From Verrucomicrobiia bacterium (GTDB lineage Bacteria; Verrucomicrobiota; Verrucomicrobiia; Limisphaerales; CAIMTB01), in contig JAHCBA010000011.1 in NCBI GenBank assembly GCA_019634625.1, positions 1 through 64,000 of the forward strand: a stretch of 64,000 nt of DNA. Reading direction: 5' to 3'. How positions within the stretch are numbered: the stretch's first letter is position 1; every line of letters begins with the position of its first letter. The notes beneath the pieces were generated by a model. It was not told where the DNA came from, made no database searches, and worked only from the letters and a program-made list of their open reading frames with translations. Made by a program: the position numbers and the translations under genes. Shown piece by piece: positions 30,977 to 40,652 of this stretch.

Positions 30977-32530
30977 ATGGCGTTCGATTCGTTCCGCGAC
31001 TGGGTTCAACACCTCGACCAAGCCGGTGAATTGAGGCGGATACCGGAGCCGGTGGCCACCGAACTGGAAATCACCGCGCTTGCCGACCGGGAGATGAAGA
31101 AGTCAGGTGGTGGCCAGGCGCTGCTCTTTGAGAACCCCACCGTCAACGGCGAACGAAGCCCCTTTCCCGTTGCCATCAACACCCTCGGTTCGTGGCGCCG
31201 CATGGCCCTCAGCATGGGCGCCGCCTCGGTCGATGAAGTTGCCGACGAGTTGGGCACGCTCGTCAAGGCCAAGCCCCCCACCTCGATCCGTGATGCCATG
31301 CGACTCCTTGGTACCGCCATTGAATTGCGTCACGCCCGCCCCAAGGTGATCCGCGACGGTCCATGCAAAGAGGTCATTCACCGCTTCGATCCCGCCGAAA
31401 CCCGCACCACCCCGTGGCCCCCAGCCCCAGACATTCTGGCCAACTCCAATGGGCTCGCCGTTCCGTCAGGTCCGGTTCCCACCTTGCTGAACCTTCCGAT
31501 TCTCCGGTGCTGGCCACTCGACGGCGGTCGCTTCGTCACGCTGCCATGCGTGGTGACCCAGGATCCCGACACCGGGGACCGCAACGTCGGCATGTATCGG
31601 ATTCAAGTCTACGATGACCGCACCACCGGGATGCACTGGCAGTTGCAGAAGGTTGGCGCGCGCCACGGACGCCGGTACTACGAGACCGGCACCCGCATGC
31701 CTGTCGCCGTGTTTCTCGGTGGGGATCCGATGTTCCCCTTTGCGGCCACCGCCCCGCTTCCCGACGGACTCGATGAATTCCTTCTCGCCGGCTACCTGCG
31801 AAAGAAGTCCGTCTCGCTAGTCAAGTGCGAGACCAATGACCTCCTCGTTCCCGCCAACGCCGATTTCGTCATCGAAGGCTACGTGGACCCACGGGAACCT
31901 CTTCGGGAGGAGGGCCCCTTCGGCGATCATACCGGGTTCTACACCCTCCCCGATCCGTACCCGGTCTTCCACGTCACGGCCATCACGCATCGCAAGAATG
32001 CCGTGTATCCGGCCACCATCGTGGGCCAACCGCCGATGGAGGACTTTTACATCGGCGGCGCCTCGGTGAAGCTGTTCCTTCCGGTGTTCAGGATGAACTT
32101 TCCGGAGATCGTTGACATTGCGCTCCCCGCCGAGGGCGTCTTCCACAACCTGGTCTTCGTCAGCATCCGCAAGACCTACCCCATGCAGGCCTACAAGATC
32201 ATGCACGGGCTCTGGGGCATGGGGCAGATGATGTTCTCGAAGTACCTCGTCGTGGTGGACGACGATGTCGATGTCCACAACACCAGCGAGGTCCTCTTCC
32301 GCCTCTGCGCCAACACCGATCCGCAACGGGACTGCCTGTTTACCCGCGGGCCCGCGGACGTCCTTGATCATGCCACGCCGGACGTTGCCATCGGCACCAA
32401 GCTCGGCATCGACGCCACCCGGAAGCTCCCGGGTGAAGGCTTCCGACGCGCCTGGCCGCCGCTGATCCGCATGGATCCTGCCATCCTGGATCGTGTGCGG
32501 ACGCTATTCGACAGGCCGTCGGAAGAGTGA
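30977..32530 (+). CDS. ubiD: UbiD-family prenylated-FMN decarboxylase
   Basis: A 517-residue UbiD-family protein. These enzymes decarboxylate or carboxylate aromatic and unsaturated acids with prenylated FMN; UbiD itself acts on 4-hydroxy-3-polyprenylbenzoate in ubiquinone synthesis. The N-terminal FRDWVQHLDQAGELRRI is typical, GMYRIQVYDDRTTGMHWQ marks the prFMN-binding region, and REEGPFGDHTGFY carries the catalytic Glu with Arg/Glu partners. The C-terminal part includes KIMHGLWGMGQMMFSKYLVVVDDDVDVHN and DATRKLPGEG. No ubiX (prFMN synthase) is adjacent. Whether it serves menaquinone synthesis or aromatic metabolism is undecided. ATG start. Confidence 0.93.
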   Translation: MAFDSFRDWVQHLDQAGELRRIPEPVATELEITALADREMKKSGGGQALLFENPTVNGERSPFPVAINTLGSWRRMALSMGAASVDEVADELGTLVKAKPPTSIRDAMRLLGTAIELRHARPKVIRDGPCKEVIHRFDPAETRTTPWPPAPDILANSNGLAVPSGPVPTLLNLPILRCWPLDGGRFVTLPCVVTQDPDTGDRNVGMYRIQVYDDRTTGMHWQLQKVGARHGRRYYETGTRMPVAVFLGGDPMFPFAATAPLPDGLDEFLLAGYLRKKSVSLVKCETNDLLVPANADFVIEGYVDPREPLREEGPFGDHTGFYTLPDPYPVFHVTAITHRKNAVYPATIVGQPPMEDFYIGGASVKLFLPVFRMNFPEIVDIALPAEGVFHNLVFVSIRKTYPMQAYKIMHGLWGMGQMMFSKYLVVVDDDVDVHNTSEVLFRLCANTDPQRDCLFTRGPADVLDHATPDVAIGTKLGIDATRKLPGEGFRRAWPPLIRMDPAILDRVRTLFDRPSEE

Positions 32531-32641
32531 TCTCCCAGAACCGCCGCTCATGAGGTCGAAAGGGAGATGACGCAACGTCTTGAGGATGTGCGGAACTCGT
32601 CCTTCCGGACATCGCGGGTGGGGGCTGTCCGTTCGTCCGGA

Positions 32642-33952
32642 TCAACGTCCGGTCTCCTCGACGCGATAGAGCATGGTGCGCGAACGCAGCACCAGCGCGT
32701 CGCCGATTGCCGCGGGTGACGCCATAAAGCCGTCCCCGAGCTCGTTGTCCGCCAGTTTGCGAAACGTCCGGCCGGCCGACACCACAGTGGTCTTCCCCTC
32801 TTCGTTGAGGAAGTAGATCCGCCCGTCGGCCAGGATCGGCGAGGCCGAATGATTGCCTCCGATCCGTTCGTTCCAGAGCACCTCGCCGGTGGCCGCATCC
32901 CAGCACGTTGCCACGCCGCCATCCTCGATCCCGAACAGCAAACCCTCGTGCAGCAGCAGGGACGGCTTTTTCGGGGCGCCCCGCCGGGTGCTCCACTGGA
33001 CCGCGAGTTGGGAGCCCTGGAGTGCTGCAACGTTGGCGTCGATCACCTCCCCGGCCCGGCCCGGCCGCAGTGCCAGCACCTGTCCTTGCGAAAAGCCGGT
33101 GGTGACGAAGATCCGGCCGGCTGCGTAGAGCGGGCGGGTGCTGGCGGAATGATTCAGCCGCTCCTCCACCCGCCACAACTCGGTCCCGGTCTCTGGCAGG
33201 TAGGCATAAATCGCCTTGGCTCCCTGGCTGATCAGCGTCGGGACCCCATCGATCCGCGCCACGTGGGGGGTTGCATAGGCTTTTCGGAAGTCCCCCTCGG
33301 CTTCGGGTTCCCCGTTCGGGAGGAGATCCTTGAAGTCGATGGACCGCTCCACGCGCCACACCGTCTCGCCCGTGTGCTTGTCCAGTGCCACCACGAACTG
33401 GGCGTCGCTCCCGTCGAAATGCATCAGGAGGAGATCCCCGTACAGGATCGGCGATGACCCGGCCCCCCGGAAGTGATTGCAGACGAAGTCCCGGCGTTCC
33501 CAGCGCACCCGCCCGGTCACGGTGTCTAGACTGGCGGTTCCCGGCGAACCGAAGGTGATGTAGAGGCGCCCCTCCTCCACCACCGGGGTGGGCGAGGCAT
33601 AGCTATTGAAGCGATGGCAGAACTGCGGCTCCTCGACCGTGAACAGTTTCCGATCGAGCCGGATCGCCCCCGACGAGGCATCGACGGACACCACGGACAA
33701 TTCCCGTCCGTCCTCCGTCGCGGTTGCCAGCCAGATGGTGTCGCCCCAGATCACGGGTGAAGCCCAACCCTTCCCGTGAATCGATGTCGCCCAGCGCACA
33801 TTGTGCTGCTCGTCCCACTGGATCGGCGGACGCGTTCCCCGGGCGATCCCATCCCCTTCCGGGCCCCGGAACTGCGGCCAGTGGGGCGCGGCGGACACGG
33901 CGACGAGAGAGGATCCCAAGGCGACAACGGCGAGGCGGGCGGCACGATGCAT
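32642..33952 (-). CDS. Secreted PQQ-like beta-propeller protein
   Basis: A 436-residue exported propeller. ATG 33952 gives a Sec signal (HRAARLAVVALGSSLVAVSA) followed by the typical HWPQFRGPEGDGIARG; the open frame reaches 100 codons further upstream but without signal or motif. Repeated blades are recognisable: VVSVDASSGAIRLDRK, SLDTVTGRVRWE, VALDKHTGETVWR, AYLPETGTELWR, TCWDAATGEVLWNE. It resembles the propeller proteins at 21.3 and 50.2 kb in start and blades but clearly is not a recent duplicate. Function unknown; BamB-like scaffolding or glycan binding are possible. A possible decayed relative of the dispersed element core lies just 3' at about 32575-32605. Confidence 0.88.
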   Translation of the reverse strand: MHRAARLAVVALGSSLVAVSAAPHWPQFRGPEGDGIARGTRPPIQWDEQHNVRWATSIHGKGWASPVIWGDTIWLATATEDGRELSVVSVDASSGAIRLDRKLFTVEEPQFCHRFNSYASPTPVVEEGRLYITFGSPGTASLDTVTGRVRWERRDFVCNHFRGAGSSPILYGDLLLMHFDGSDAQFVVALDKHTGETVWRVERSIDFKDLLPNGEPEAEGDFRKAYATPHVARIDGVPTLISQGAKAIYAYLPETGTELWRVEERLNHSASTRPLYAAGRIFVTTGFSQGQVLALRPGRAGEVIDANVAALQGSQLAVQWSTRRGAPKKPSLLLHEGLLFGIEDGGVATCWDAATGEVLWNERIGGNHSASPILADGRIYFLNEEGKTTVVSAGRTFRKLADNELGDGFMASPAAIGDALVLRSRTMLYRVEETGR

Positions 33953-34293
33953 GCGACACGTTAGGGCGACCGGCGGGGATGGGGCGACGATTTTTGCCCA
34001 CTCTGCGGTTGCCGTACGCCGTCCGTTTGCTACCAATGTCACCGATGTTCCTCGTGAGGCACTCCAGCCGAGCTGGATTTCCCGAAGCGCCCGCTTCGGG
34101 AAGGGATGCCTCTTTGAGTTCTCTCTCCAGCCGCTTGGCGGCCTGTCGCCCGTCTGGGGGCAGGACCCGCCGCTGACCCCGGCAGGCCCTGGCCCCTTCC
34201 TCCAGCCACTGCGCCGATCATCGGTGCTCGAAGGCGCGAGGATCCGGACCACCCGAAACCCCGTTATCCCATTCCCAAACGCCCCATTCTGCC
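33953..34293. promoter_or_regulatory. Divergent intergenic region with a perfect inverted repeat
   Basis: 341 bp between the leftward propeller gene and the rightward rnk-like gene. At 34079-34102 the arms TTCCCGAAGC and GCTTCGGGAA flank GCCC, a perfect 10-bp stem with a 4-nt loop. It is not followed by a T-run, so an operator or an RNA structure in the leader of the rnk-like gene is more likely than a terminator. No coding potential I trust is present. Confidence 0.55.
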
Positions 34294-34734
34294 ATGAGCA
34301 ACAATCCTCAAATCGTCGTGTCGGAAACCGATGCCCATCACCTTCGCGTCCTTGTCAGCAGCCCGCCCAAGGGAGTCGATGCCGCCAGCATCGACTGGCT
34401 TCGCGCCGAACTCGATCGCGCCCGGATCGTTGCCGATGATCAAGTGCCGGACGATGTGGTTTCGCTGCATTCCACGGTGGAGGTCGAGGACCTGACGGAC
34501 GGCGAAATCGACACCTACACCGTGGTGCTCCCCGCCGAGGCGGATCCCGCCCGGGGCCGCATCTCGATGCTCGCCCCCCTCGGGATGGGCATGATTGGTT
34601 ATCGCGCTGGCGCGGAGTTCGAATGGCCGGTGCCGGCGGGCATGGCCCGGTATCGCATTCACCGCATTGTCACCAAGGATGCGGCGCCCGCCGCCCCGCC
34701 GCCGTCACCCTTCCCCATCCCGTCCCTCCGATGA
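34294..34734 (+). CDS. rnk: Rnk-like GreA/GreB C-terminal-domain protein
   Basis: A 146-residue protein. The C-terminal half (about 45-125) is a GreA/GreB C-terminal FKBP-like domain of the Rnk type: VPDDVVSLHSTVEVEDLTDGE, TYTVVLPAEADPARGRISMLAPLGMGMIGYRAGAEFEWPVPAG. Rnk binds RNA polymerase at the secondary channel but, lacking the long coiled coil, does not stimulate cleavage and is thought to compete with GreA or DksA. The N-terminal 40 residues would form the short coiled coil. ATG start. It converges with the YggS-like gene: their 3' ends overlap by 30 bp (34705-34734). Confidence 0.82.
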   Translation: MSNNPQIVVSETDAHHLRVLVSSPPKGVDAASIDWLRAELDRARIVADDQVPDDVVSLHSTVEVEDLTDGEIDTYTVVLPAEADPARGRISMLAPLGMGMIGYRAGAEFEWPVPAGMARYRIHRIVTKDAAPAAPPPSPFPIPSLR

Positions 34735-35421
34735 ATCGCGGGGCGGTCGTTCCCCAAACAGGGCCGTGCCGATTCGCACCAGGGTGGACCCCTCCTCGAT
34801 GGCCACCTCGAAGTCGCCGCTCATGCCCATGCTAAGCACGGACAGCGGTGCGCCCAGCATCTGAGCGGCCTCCTGGGCGAGTTCCCGGCACCGGCGAAAC
34901 ACGGGGCGGACCGTCTCCGCCCGGGTGGCGTAGGGTGCCATGCACATGAGCCCGTGGATCTCCAGACGCCGCAGCGCGTTCAACTCCGGCAGTTCCTCGA
35001 TCAGCCGCGCTGGAGCGTAGCCAAACTTGGTGGATTCGCGGGCCACGTTCACTTCGATCAGAACCCGGACAGTGCGTGCCGCCGCCTCGGCACGGCGTTG
35101 CAGATCGCGGGCGAGTTCCAGGCTGTCCACACTCTGGATCATCTCGAACAGCGATACCGCGTCCCGGACCTTGTTCGATTGCAGATGTCCGATCATGTGC
35201 CAGCGGAGGCGACCCGGGCAGCGGGGAATCTTCAAGCGTGCCTCCTGAACACGGTTCTCCCCGAACAGGCCTACTCCCAATGCTGCCAGGGCCGTCACCG
35301 AGGCGGGCGGATGATTCTTGCTCACGGCCAGCAACTCGACGGTTGCTGGATCGCGTCCCACCCGTGCGCACGCCGCTTCGATCCTCTCCCGTATCCCAGC
35401 CAGATTCTCAGCCAGATCCAC
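34705..35421 (-). CDS. YggS/PROSC-family PLP homeostasis protein
   Basis: A 238-residue pyridoxal-phosphate protein with an alanine-racemase N-terminal TIM-barrel fold. PLP-binding Lys35 is in LLAVSKNHP. Other family motifs are FGENRVQEA, WHMIGHLQSNKVRDAV, SVDSLELA, LIEVNVARESTKFG, LEIHGLMCMAPYA, and LSMGMSGDFEVAIEEGSTLVRIGTALFGER with the phosphate-binding SMGMS. It keeps PLP and amino-acid pools balanced and has no known racemase activity. GTG start. The last residues overlap the 3' end of the rnk-like gene on the other strand. Confidence 0.94.
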   Translation of the reverse strand: MDLAENLAGIRERIEAACARVGRDPATVELLAVSKNHPPASVTALAALGVGLFGENRVQEARLKIPRCPGRLRWHMIGHLQSNKVRDAVSLFEMIQSVDSLELARDLQRRAEAAARTVRVLIEVNVARESTKFGYAPARLIEELPELNALRRLEIHGLMCMAPYATRAETVRPVFRRCRELAQEAAQMLGAPLSVLSMGMSGDFEVAIEEGSTLVRIGTALFGERPPRDSSEGRDGEG

Positions 35422-35801
35422 CGGCGCAGGTTACGAAACCGGGCGCCACGGCGGAATCGCGAATCCGCCCGCCCCAACCGTGCGTATCTACAGCAGGGTA
35501 CCGTTATTGACTGGACGTGCCAGCCCCCCCCACCCCCTGAAACTCATTGGCGGCGGCAGGCGATCCAGCGCCTTGGCGGTCAACAATACTTACTTAATAA
35601 TGGGCCAGGCATACTGCAATAGTTCGTCAAGTAACTCTGCCGGGCGCATTATTTGAGCAATTAGGTCAATTATATTTATACTGGCGCTTTATAGAGAAAG
35701 CTTCGGTATAGGCGTTGACCCTCGCGAGTGGGCGGCGTTTGATCCTCGGGGCCGCGAGCCGTTCCCACACGCCCGCTCCATCCTCCCGCCCAGCCCGAGC
35801 C
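35422..35801. promoter_or_regulatory. Intergenic region with AT-rich block upstream of GH32
   Basis: 380 bp between yggS-like and the GH32 gene. The block 35570-35700 is strikingly AT-rich for this genome and includes GTCAACAATACT (35577-35589 region), TTAATAATGGGCCAGGCAT (35594-35612; opposite strand ATGCCTGGCCCATTATTAA) and GGTCAATTATATTTATACTGGCGC. The first string recurs at 55139 and the second is a relative of the motif repeated at 40.5 kb. It is the likely promoter zone for GH32 but may also be decayed repeat DNA. Confidence 0.5.
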
Positions 35802-37901
35802 ATGCGAACCCGGTTTTCCGCCCACGCCTTCGTCGTCCCGCTCACTCTCACGGGCACCCTGCTCGCCAGACCAGCACTCCCCGCGGTTCCGCTCTATGGG
35901 GAGCCGTGGCGGCCCCAGTTCCATTTCACGCCGGAAAGGAACTGGATGAATGACCCGAACGGGATGGTGGTGTACGACGGCGAGTACCACCTCTTCTACC
36001 AGTACAACCCCTTCGGCGACCGCTGGGGTCACATGAGCTGGGGCCATGCGGTGAGTCGCGACCTGGTCCGCTGGGAACATCTGCCCCTCGCCCTCGCCGA
36101 GGAGGACGGGGTGATGATCTTCTCCGGGAGTGCCGTGGTGGACTGGCACAACACCAGCGGCTTCGGGACGGCCACCCAGCCTCCGCTGGTCGCCATCTAC
36201 ACCGGCCACCACACGACTCGCCCGCTCCAGGATCAACAGATCGCCTACTCGACCGACCGGGGCCGCACATGGACGAAGTACGCCGGCAATCCGGTGCTCG
36301 ACCTTGGCCTGGCGGACTTCCGAGATCCGAAGGTCTTCTGGCACGAACCCACGTCGCGATGGATCATGGCGGTCGCCCTCCCGGTCGATCGAAAGATCAG
36401 TTTCTACGCCTCCCCAAACCTCAAGGCATGGACGCACATGAGCGACTTCGGTCCCGCCGGCTCGGTGGCCGGCATCTGGGAATGCCCGGACCTGTTCCCG
36501 CTGCCTGTCGAGAACGGACGCGGACGTGACCGCTCCCGCTGGGTTCTGATTGTCAATGTCGGCTCCGGCGCCCCGGCCGGCGGTTCGGGTTGCCAGTACT
36601 TTGTGGGTTCCTTCGACGGCACCCGGTTCACGCTTGATCCCGATTCCCTTCCCCCGTTCCAACCCGCGGTCGCCCCTGAGGGACGCCTGCTCGCGGATTT
36701 CGAGGGTTCCGACTACGGGGCCTGGACGGCGACCGGGGACGCCTTCGGTTCTGGCCCCGCGAGGGGCGCGTTTCCGGGCCAGCAGCCGGTTACCGGCCAT
36801 CGGGGGGAAGGTCTGGTCAACACGTTCCGGGGCGGCGACGGGCCCCAAGGCACGCTCACCTCGCCGGAATTCGAGATCGACCGCGATCACCTCAATTTCC
36901 TCATCGGCGGCGGTGCTCATCCGGGTCGCACCTGCCTCAACCTCCTGGTCGACGGTCAGGTTGTCCGCACTGCCACCGGCGACGCCGCGGAACGCCTGGA
37001 CTGGAAATCCTGGAACGTCCGCGAGCTTCGTGGCCGGCGTGCCGTCCTTGAGATCGTTGATCGCGAATCCGGCGGATGGGGCCACATCAATGTCGATCAC
37101 CTGGTCCTTGCCGACGCCCCGGCCCGGCCGGCCGTGACGCCGGCGCTCTGGGCCGACTGGGGACCCGATTTCTACGCCGCGGTATCATGGTCGGATGTTC
37201 CGGCCCGGGATGGCCGCCGGTTGTGGCTCGGATGGATGAGCAACTGGGAATACGCCCAGGACGTTCCGACCTCGCCATGGCGCAGTGCCATGACGGTTCC
37301 CCGCTCCATCACCCTTCGGCGCATCCCCGACGGGCTCCGACTCGTCCAGCGTCCGGTGCGGGAACTGGAATCCCTGCGCCAGCCGGGTCGCCGTCTCGGC
37401 CGTTCCTCGGTCGCCGCGGCCAACGCCTGGCTGGCCGCCGGGGGCGATGCGGGTGAACTCCTGGACGTGCGCCTCGAATGGCGCGGACTCGGTGAGACCG
37501 ACACCTGCGCCGTGCGCATCCTTGGGGTGGACGGCGAGGAAGTCGTGGTGGCCTATGACGCAGCCGGGGGGCGCCTGCGTCTGGACCGAACCCGTTCGGG
37601 CCGGGTGGATTTTCACGCACGCTTCGCCGGGGTGGCAGAGGCGCCCTGGCGAAGCCGGGACGGGCGTCTCGGGCTTCAACTGCTCATCGATACGTCGTCC
37701 GTCGAGGTGTTCGCCCACGACGGCGAAGTGGTCTTCAGCAGCCTGATGTTTCCCGCGGCGACCGGCCGTCGGATCGAGTTGTCCGCCGAGGGGAATCGTG
37801 TGCGGGTGCAGCGCTTGGAGATACAGCCCCTCGGATCGATCTGGTCGGGGTCCACGCCTTCCACCCACGAAAACCTTGGAGGCGGCGGGCGGGTTCACTA
37901 G
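35802..37901 (+). CDS. Secreted GH32 fructan hydrolase with an inserted beta-sandwich module
   Basis: A 699-residue secreted GH32 enzyme (levanase, inulinase or invertase-like). ATG 35802 gives a Sec signal. The five-bladed propeller has all three catalytic residues: nucleophile Asp51 (WMNDPNG), transition-state Asp175 (FRDPKVF) and acid/base Glu227 (WECPDLF). Between the propeller's fourth and last blades (about 288-445) sits a separate module ([20 protein letters not shown] through [12 protein letters not shown]) of jelly-roll type, possibly carbohydrate-binding. The propeller then resumes ([16 protein letters not shown]), followed by the GH32 C-terminal beta-sandwich ([19 protein letters not shown]). 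The next gene 26 bp later encodes a Gfo/Idh/MocA oxidoreductase, so a sugar-use operon is plausible. Confidence 0.93.
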   Translation: MRTRFSAHAFVVPLTLTGTLLARPALPAVPLYGEPWRPQFHFTPERNWMNDPNGMVVYDGEYHLFYQYNPFGDRWGHMSWGHAVSRDLVRWEHLPLALAEEDGVMIFSGSAVVDWHNTSGFGTATQPPLVAIYTGHHTTRPLQDQQIAYSTDRGRTWTKYAGNPVLDLGLADFRDPKVFWHEPTSRWIMAVALPVDRKISFYASPNLKAWTHMSDFGPAGSVAGIWECPDLFPLPVENGRGRDRSRWVLIVNVGSGAPAGGSGCQYFVGSFDGTRFTLDPDSLPPFQPAVAPEGRLLADFEGSDYGAWTATGDAFGSGPARGAFPGQQPVTGHRGEGLVNTFRGGDGPQGTLTSPEFEIDRDHLNFLIGGGAHPGRTCLNLLVDGQVVRTATGDAAERLDWKSWNVRELRGRRAVLEIVDRESGGWGHINVDHLVLADAPARPAVTPALWADWGPDFYAAVSWSDVPARDGRRLWLGWMSNWEYAQDVPTSPWRSAMTVPRSITLRRIPDGLRLVQRPVRELESLRQPGRRLGRSSVAAANAWLAAGGDAGELLDVRLEWRGLGETDTCAVRILGVDGEEVVVAYDAAGGRLRLDRTRSGRVDFHARFAGVAEAPWRSRDGRLGLQLLIDTSSVEVFAHDGEVVFSSLMFPAATGRRIELSAEGNRVRVQRLEIQPLGSIWSGSTPSTHENLGGGGRVH

Positions 37902-37927
37902 CGTCCGGGCTTCCAGAAACAACTCAT

Positions 37928-39070
37928 ATGAAACCGCTTCGCATCGGCATCATCGGCTACGGCTTCATGGGCCGCGCGCACTCCAACGCCTACCGCAAGG
38001 TCTCGAACTTCTTCGATCTGGAATACCAGCCGGTGTTGCAGGCGGCCTGCGCCCGGGACGAGGCGAAGGTGAAGGATTTCGCGAAGCGCTGGGGTTACGC
38101 CTCGGTGGAGACCGACTGGAAGAAGCTGATCAAGCGGGACGACATCGATGTGGTGGACATCGCGGTGCCGAACAACCTGCACGCCGAGATGGCGATCGCG
38201 GCGGCCAAGGCCGGCAAGATGATCCTCTGCGAGAAGCCGCTCGGCCTGAATGCGAAGGAGGCGGAGAAGATGGTCGAGGCGGTGACCAAGGCGAAGGTGC
38301 CAAACATGGTCTGGTACAACTACCGCCGTTGTCCGGCGGTGGTGCTGGCCAAGCAACTCATCGACGAGGGACGGCTGGGGAAGATCTTCCATTACCGGGC
38401 GAACTTCCTCCAGGACTGGACCATCAGCGCGGACTTGCCGCAGGGCGGGGCGGCGCTGTGGCGTCTGGACGTGAAGGCGGCGGGCTCGGGGGTGACCGGC
38501 GATCTGCTGGCCCATTGCATCGACACTGCCATGTGGCTCAACGGCGGGATCAAGGACGTTACCGCCATGACCGAGACCTTCATCAAGGAGCGCAAACACA
38601 ACCTCACCGGAAAGGTCGAGAAGGTCGGCATCGATGACGCCTGCGCGTTCCTCTGCCATTTCCAGAACGGGTCGCTCGGGCTGTTCGAGTCCACCCGGTA
38701 CGCCCGTGGCCACAAGGCGTTGTACACCTTCGAGATCAACGGCGAGCACGCCTCGATCAAGTGGGATCTGCACGACCTGCACCGGCTCGACTATTTCGAT
38801 CACCGGGACCCCGGTGTCGTGCGCGGCTGGCGGAGCATCCATGTGAGTGACGGCGACCAGCCCTACATGAAGCATTGGTGGGTGCCCGGGCTGCAGATCG
38901 GCTACGAGCACAGCTTCGTCCACCAGGTTGCCGACTTCCTCAAGGGCCTCGAAACCGGGAAGCCCGCCAAACCCGACTTCAAGGACGGTCTGGCTTCGGA
39001 TTACGTCGTCGATGCCGTGCTGGCCTCCGCCCGGACGCGAAGCTGGACGAAGGTCAAGCAGGTCAAGTGA
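37928..39070 (+). CDS. Gfo/Idh/MocA-family NAD(P)-dependent oxidoreductase
   Basis: A 380-residue oxidoreductase. The Rossmann domain starts [18 protein letters not shown] (dinucleotide GxGxxG) and contains [30 protein letters not shown] with the conserved EKP lysine. The C-terminal alpha/beta domain holds HCIDTAMWL with the catalytic-region histidine. Relatives act on inositol, glucosides or 3-keto sugars. No export signal is seen, so it is cytoplasmic. It probably shares a transcript with the GH32 gene 26 bp upstream. Substrate unknown. ATG start; stop is 4 bp from the stop of the convergent HlyD gene. Confidence 0.93.
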   Translation: MKPLRIGIIGYGFMGRAHSNAYRKVSNFFDLEYQPVLQAACARDEAKVKDFAKRWGYASVETDWKKLIKRDDIDVVDIAVPNNLHAEMAIAAAKAGKMILCEKPLGLNAKEAEKMVEAVTKAKVPNMVWYNYRRCPAVVLAKQLIDEGRLGKIFHYRANFLQDWTISADLPQGGAALWRLDVKAAGSGVTGDLLAHCIDTAMWLNGGIKDVTAMTETFIKERKHNLTGKVEKVGIDDACAFLCHFQNGSLGLFESTRYARGHKALYTFEINGEHASIKWDLHDLHRLDYFDHRDPGVVRGWRSIHVSDGDQPYMKHWWVPGLQIGYEHSFVHQVADFLKGLETGKPAKPDFKDGLASDYVVDAVLASARTRSWTKVKQVK

Positions 39071-39074
39071 GCGG

Positions 39075-40295
39075 CTACGGTGCGAGGCTCAGCGGGCGGA
39101 CGCGGATGCCGTCGGTGATACGGTCGCCGGGATAGAGGATGACCGTGTCCCCTTCATCGAGTCCATCGAGGATCTGGGTGGCTTCCGGGCTGGCGTGTCC
39201 CGCCCGGACGGTCCGAAGCCGGGCCCGGCCGTCGATAATTCCATAGGCCGCCCAGTTCGTTCCCTGCCGGAAGAGCGCGCCCGAGGGGGCCCGCAGGGTG
39301 TCCATGGCGGACCATGTCACGATGTGGGCCTCGACACGGAACTGGTCCCCGAGCCCCGGGCGCTGTGCGGGCGGGGTGACAAGGTTGGCCACGACGTTCA
39401 CGCGCTGTTCCTCGACGCCGAGGGCGGAAACCTTGGTGAAGGCGGCAGGTTCAACGTGCCGGACCCTGGCCTGAAGCGGTTGGGGGCCGCCCCAATGCGT
39501 CAGTTCGACCGGGGTCCCGGGGGCGATGGCCGCGCCGTCACGGGAGAGGACTTCGATGACCACTTCCAGGTCGGCGGGATCGCCAAGCTCGAGGATCGGA
39601 ACACCAGGCGTGACGACGCGGGCGTTCTCCTCGAAGACGCGCAGGATCCGGCCTGACGTAGGGGCGAGGAGTTCGACCGGACGCGATCCGTCGGGGGCGT
39701 TGCCCGCGTCGGTGGGATAGTGGTCCGCAAGTTCGGCTTCAGCCTCCCGAAGGGCGCTTTCGGCGGCGGCGAGCTCCTGGGCGGCGGCCGCCTCGCGCCA
39801 CTGGAAAGACTCGAGTTCCTGGGCGGAGACGGAGCCTTCCCGGAACAGTCGTTCGAAGCGCTCCCGGTCGCCCGCCGCGAACCGGAGGGCGGTGCGGGCT
39901 TTTTCGACCTGGGCGGCAATCGCATCGCGCCGTGCGACCGCCAAGGAACGGGATCGGGCGTCGAGCGGCGGCGGGCGAATGGGATCAATGATCGCGATGA
40001 CCGTGGTTTGGGCCACCACTTCCGCGCCCTCCTTGAGCGGCAAGCGGCGGAGTTGTCCGGCGACCGGGGCGGAGACCCGGAAACGTTCGCGGATCCGGGT
40101 ACGCCCTTCCTCCTGCACGACCGTGCGGAGTGGGCCACGGTCCACGATGCCCGTCTCGACCGGCACTGGGCGCGGCCGGAAGCCGGCGATCAGCAGGGCG
40201 ATCAGAAGTCCTCCGAGAGCGTAGGGAATCCATCGACGGGGGCGGGTGTGGGGACGTCGTGCGGCAGGTTTTGAGGACGGCGCGTTGGGGGACAT
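39075..40295 (-). CDS. HlyD/RND-type periplasmic adaptor (membrane fusion protein)
   Basis: A 406-residue adaptor. One N-terminal transmembrane anchor (WIPYALGGLLIALLIAG, about 22-38), then RTRIRERFRVSAPVAGQLRRLPLKEGAEV (lipoyl half-motif), a coiled-coil hairpin (about 100-195: ARRDAIAAQVEKARTALRF ... SALREAEAELA), the second lipoyl half LLAPTSGRILRVFEENARVV, and beta-barrel/membrane-proximal domains ending DTVILYPGDRITDGIRV. Such proteins bridge an inner-membrane RND or ABC pump and an outer-membrane channel. No pump or TolC gene is next to it here, so it either works with distant partners or its operon was broken. ATG start. Confidence 0.88.
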   Translation of the reverse strand: MSPNAPSSKPAARRPHTRPRRWIPYALGGLLIALLIAGFRPRPVPVETGIVDRGPLRTVVQEEGRTRIRERFRVSAPVAGQLRRLPLKEGAEVVAQTTVIAIIDPIRPPPLDARSRSLAVARRDAIAAQVEKARTALRFAAGDRERFERLFREGSVSAQELESFQWREAAAAQELAAAESALREAEAELADHYPTDAGNAPDGSRPVELLAPTSGRILRVFEENARVVTPGVPILELGDPADLEVVIEVLSRDGAAIAPGTPVELTHWGGPQPLQARVRHVEPAAFTKVSALGVEEQRVNVVANLVTPPAQRPGLGDQFRVEAHIVTWSAMDTLRAPSGALFRQGTNWAAYGIIDGRARLRTVRAGHASPEATQILDGLDEGDTVILYPGDRITDGIRVRPLSLAP

Positions 40296-40652
40296 GGGCG
40301 GGAGCGGGTCGCCAGCGACGCGGGCTGTCGTAACGGGGGCTGCACCCGGCGTCCAGAAGTTCCCATGGACACAACACCGGGACCGGGACCCGAATCTTCC
40401 ACTATTTGTCCAGTTGGAGTTGTTGGAGGGGAGCGGGGGAACAGACTGACGCGGGGCGTCAGTTTTATTATGCCAGGCCTATTGTTGGCAGGCGTCATCA
40501 AGATTTTGCCTGTCTAATAGTCTGCCTGACTAATTGTTGACTTGGCGCTGTCAGTAATATGGCGCCTGTCTAATTGTTTTTGGTCCTTGGATCAGTTAGG
40601 CCAAAAATTTTGCTCCCCTGAATCCTCCGGATCTCGGTAGATTTTGCGGACG
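40296..40652. promoter_or_regulatory. Divergent regulatory region with repeated GCCTGnCTAATnGT motif upstream of the Rrf2 operon
   Basis: 357 bp between the adaptor gene and the Rrf2 gene. The part 40456-40620 is AT-rich and contains three clear direct repeats: TGCCTGTCTAATAGT (40507-40521), TGCCTGACTAATTGT (40523-40537) and CGCCTGTCTAATTGT (40563-40577), with a weaker copy at about 40545-40558 (CGCTGTCAGTAAT). Upstream, TGCCAGG...TTGGCAGGCG (40471-40494) gives the motif in inverted form. Spacings of 16, about 22 and about 18 bp suggest sites for a multimeric regulator. Rrf2 proteins commonly autoregulate, so these are candidate Rrf2 operators, but similar motifs occur in other spacers of this window. 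Confidence 0.55.

Noticed and set aside
32575-32605. Fourth relative of the dispersed element core
   Set aside because: TTGAGGATGTGCGGAACTCG resembles the core but lacks ends and has several mismatches; could be chance.
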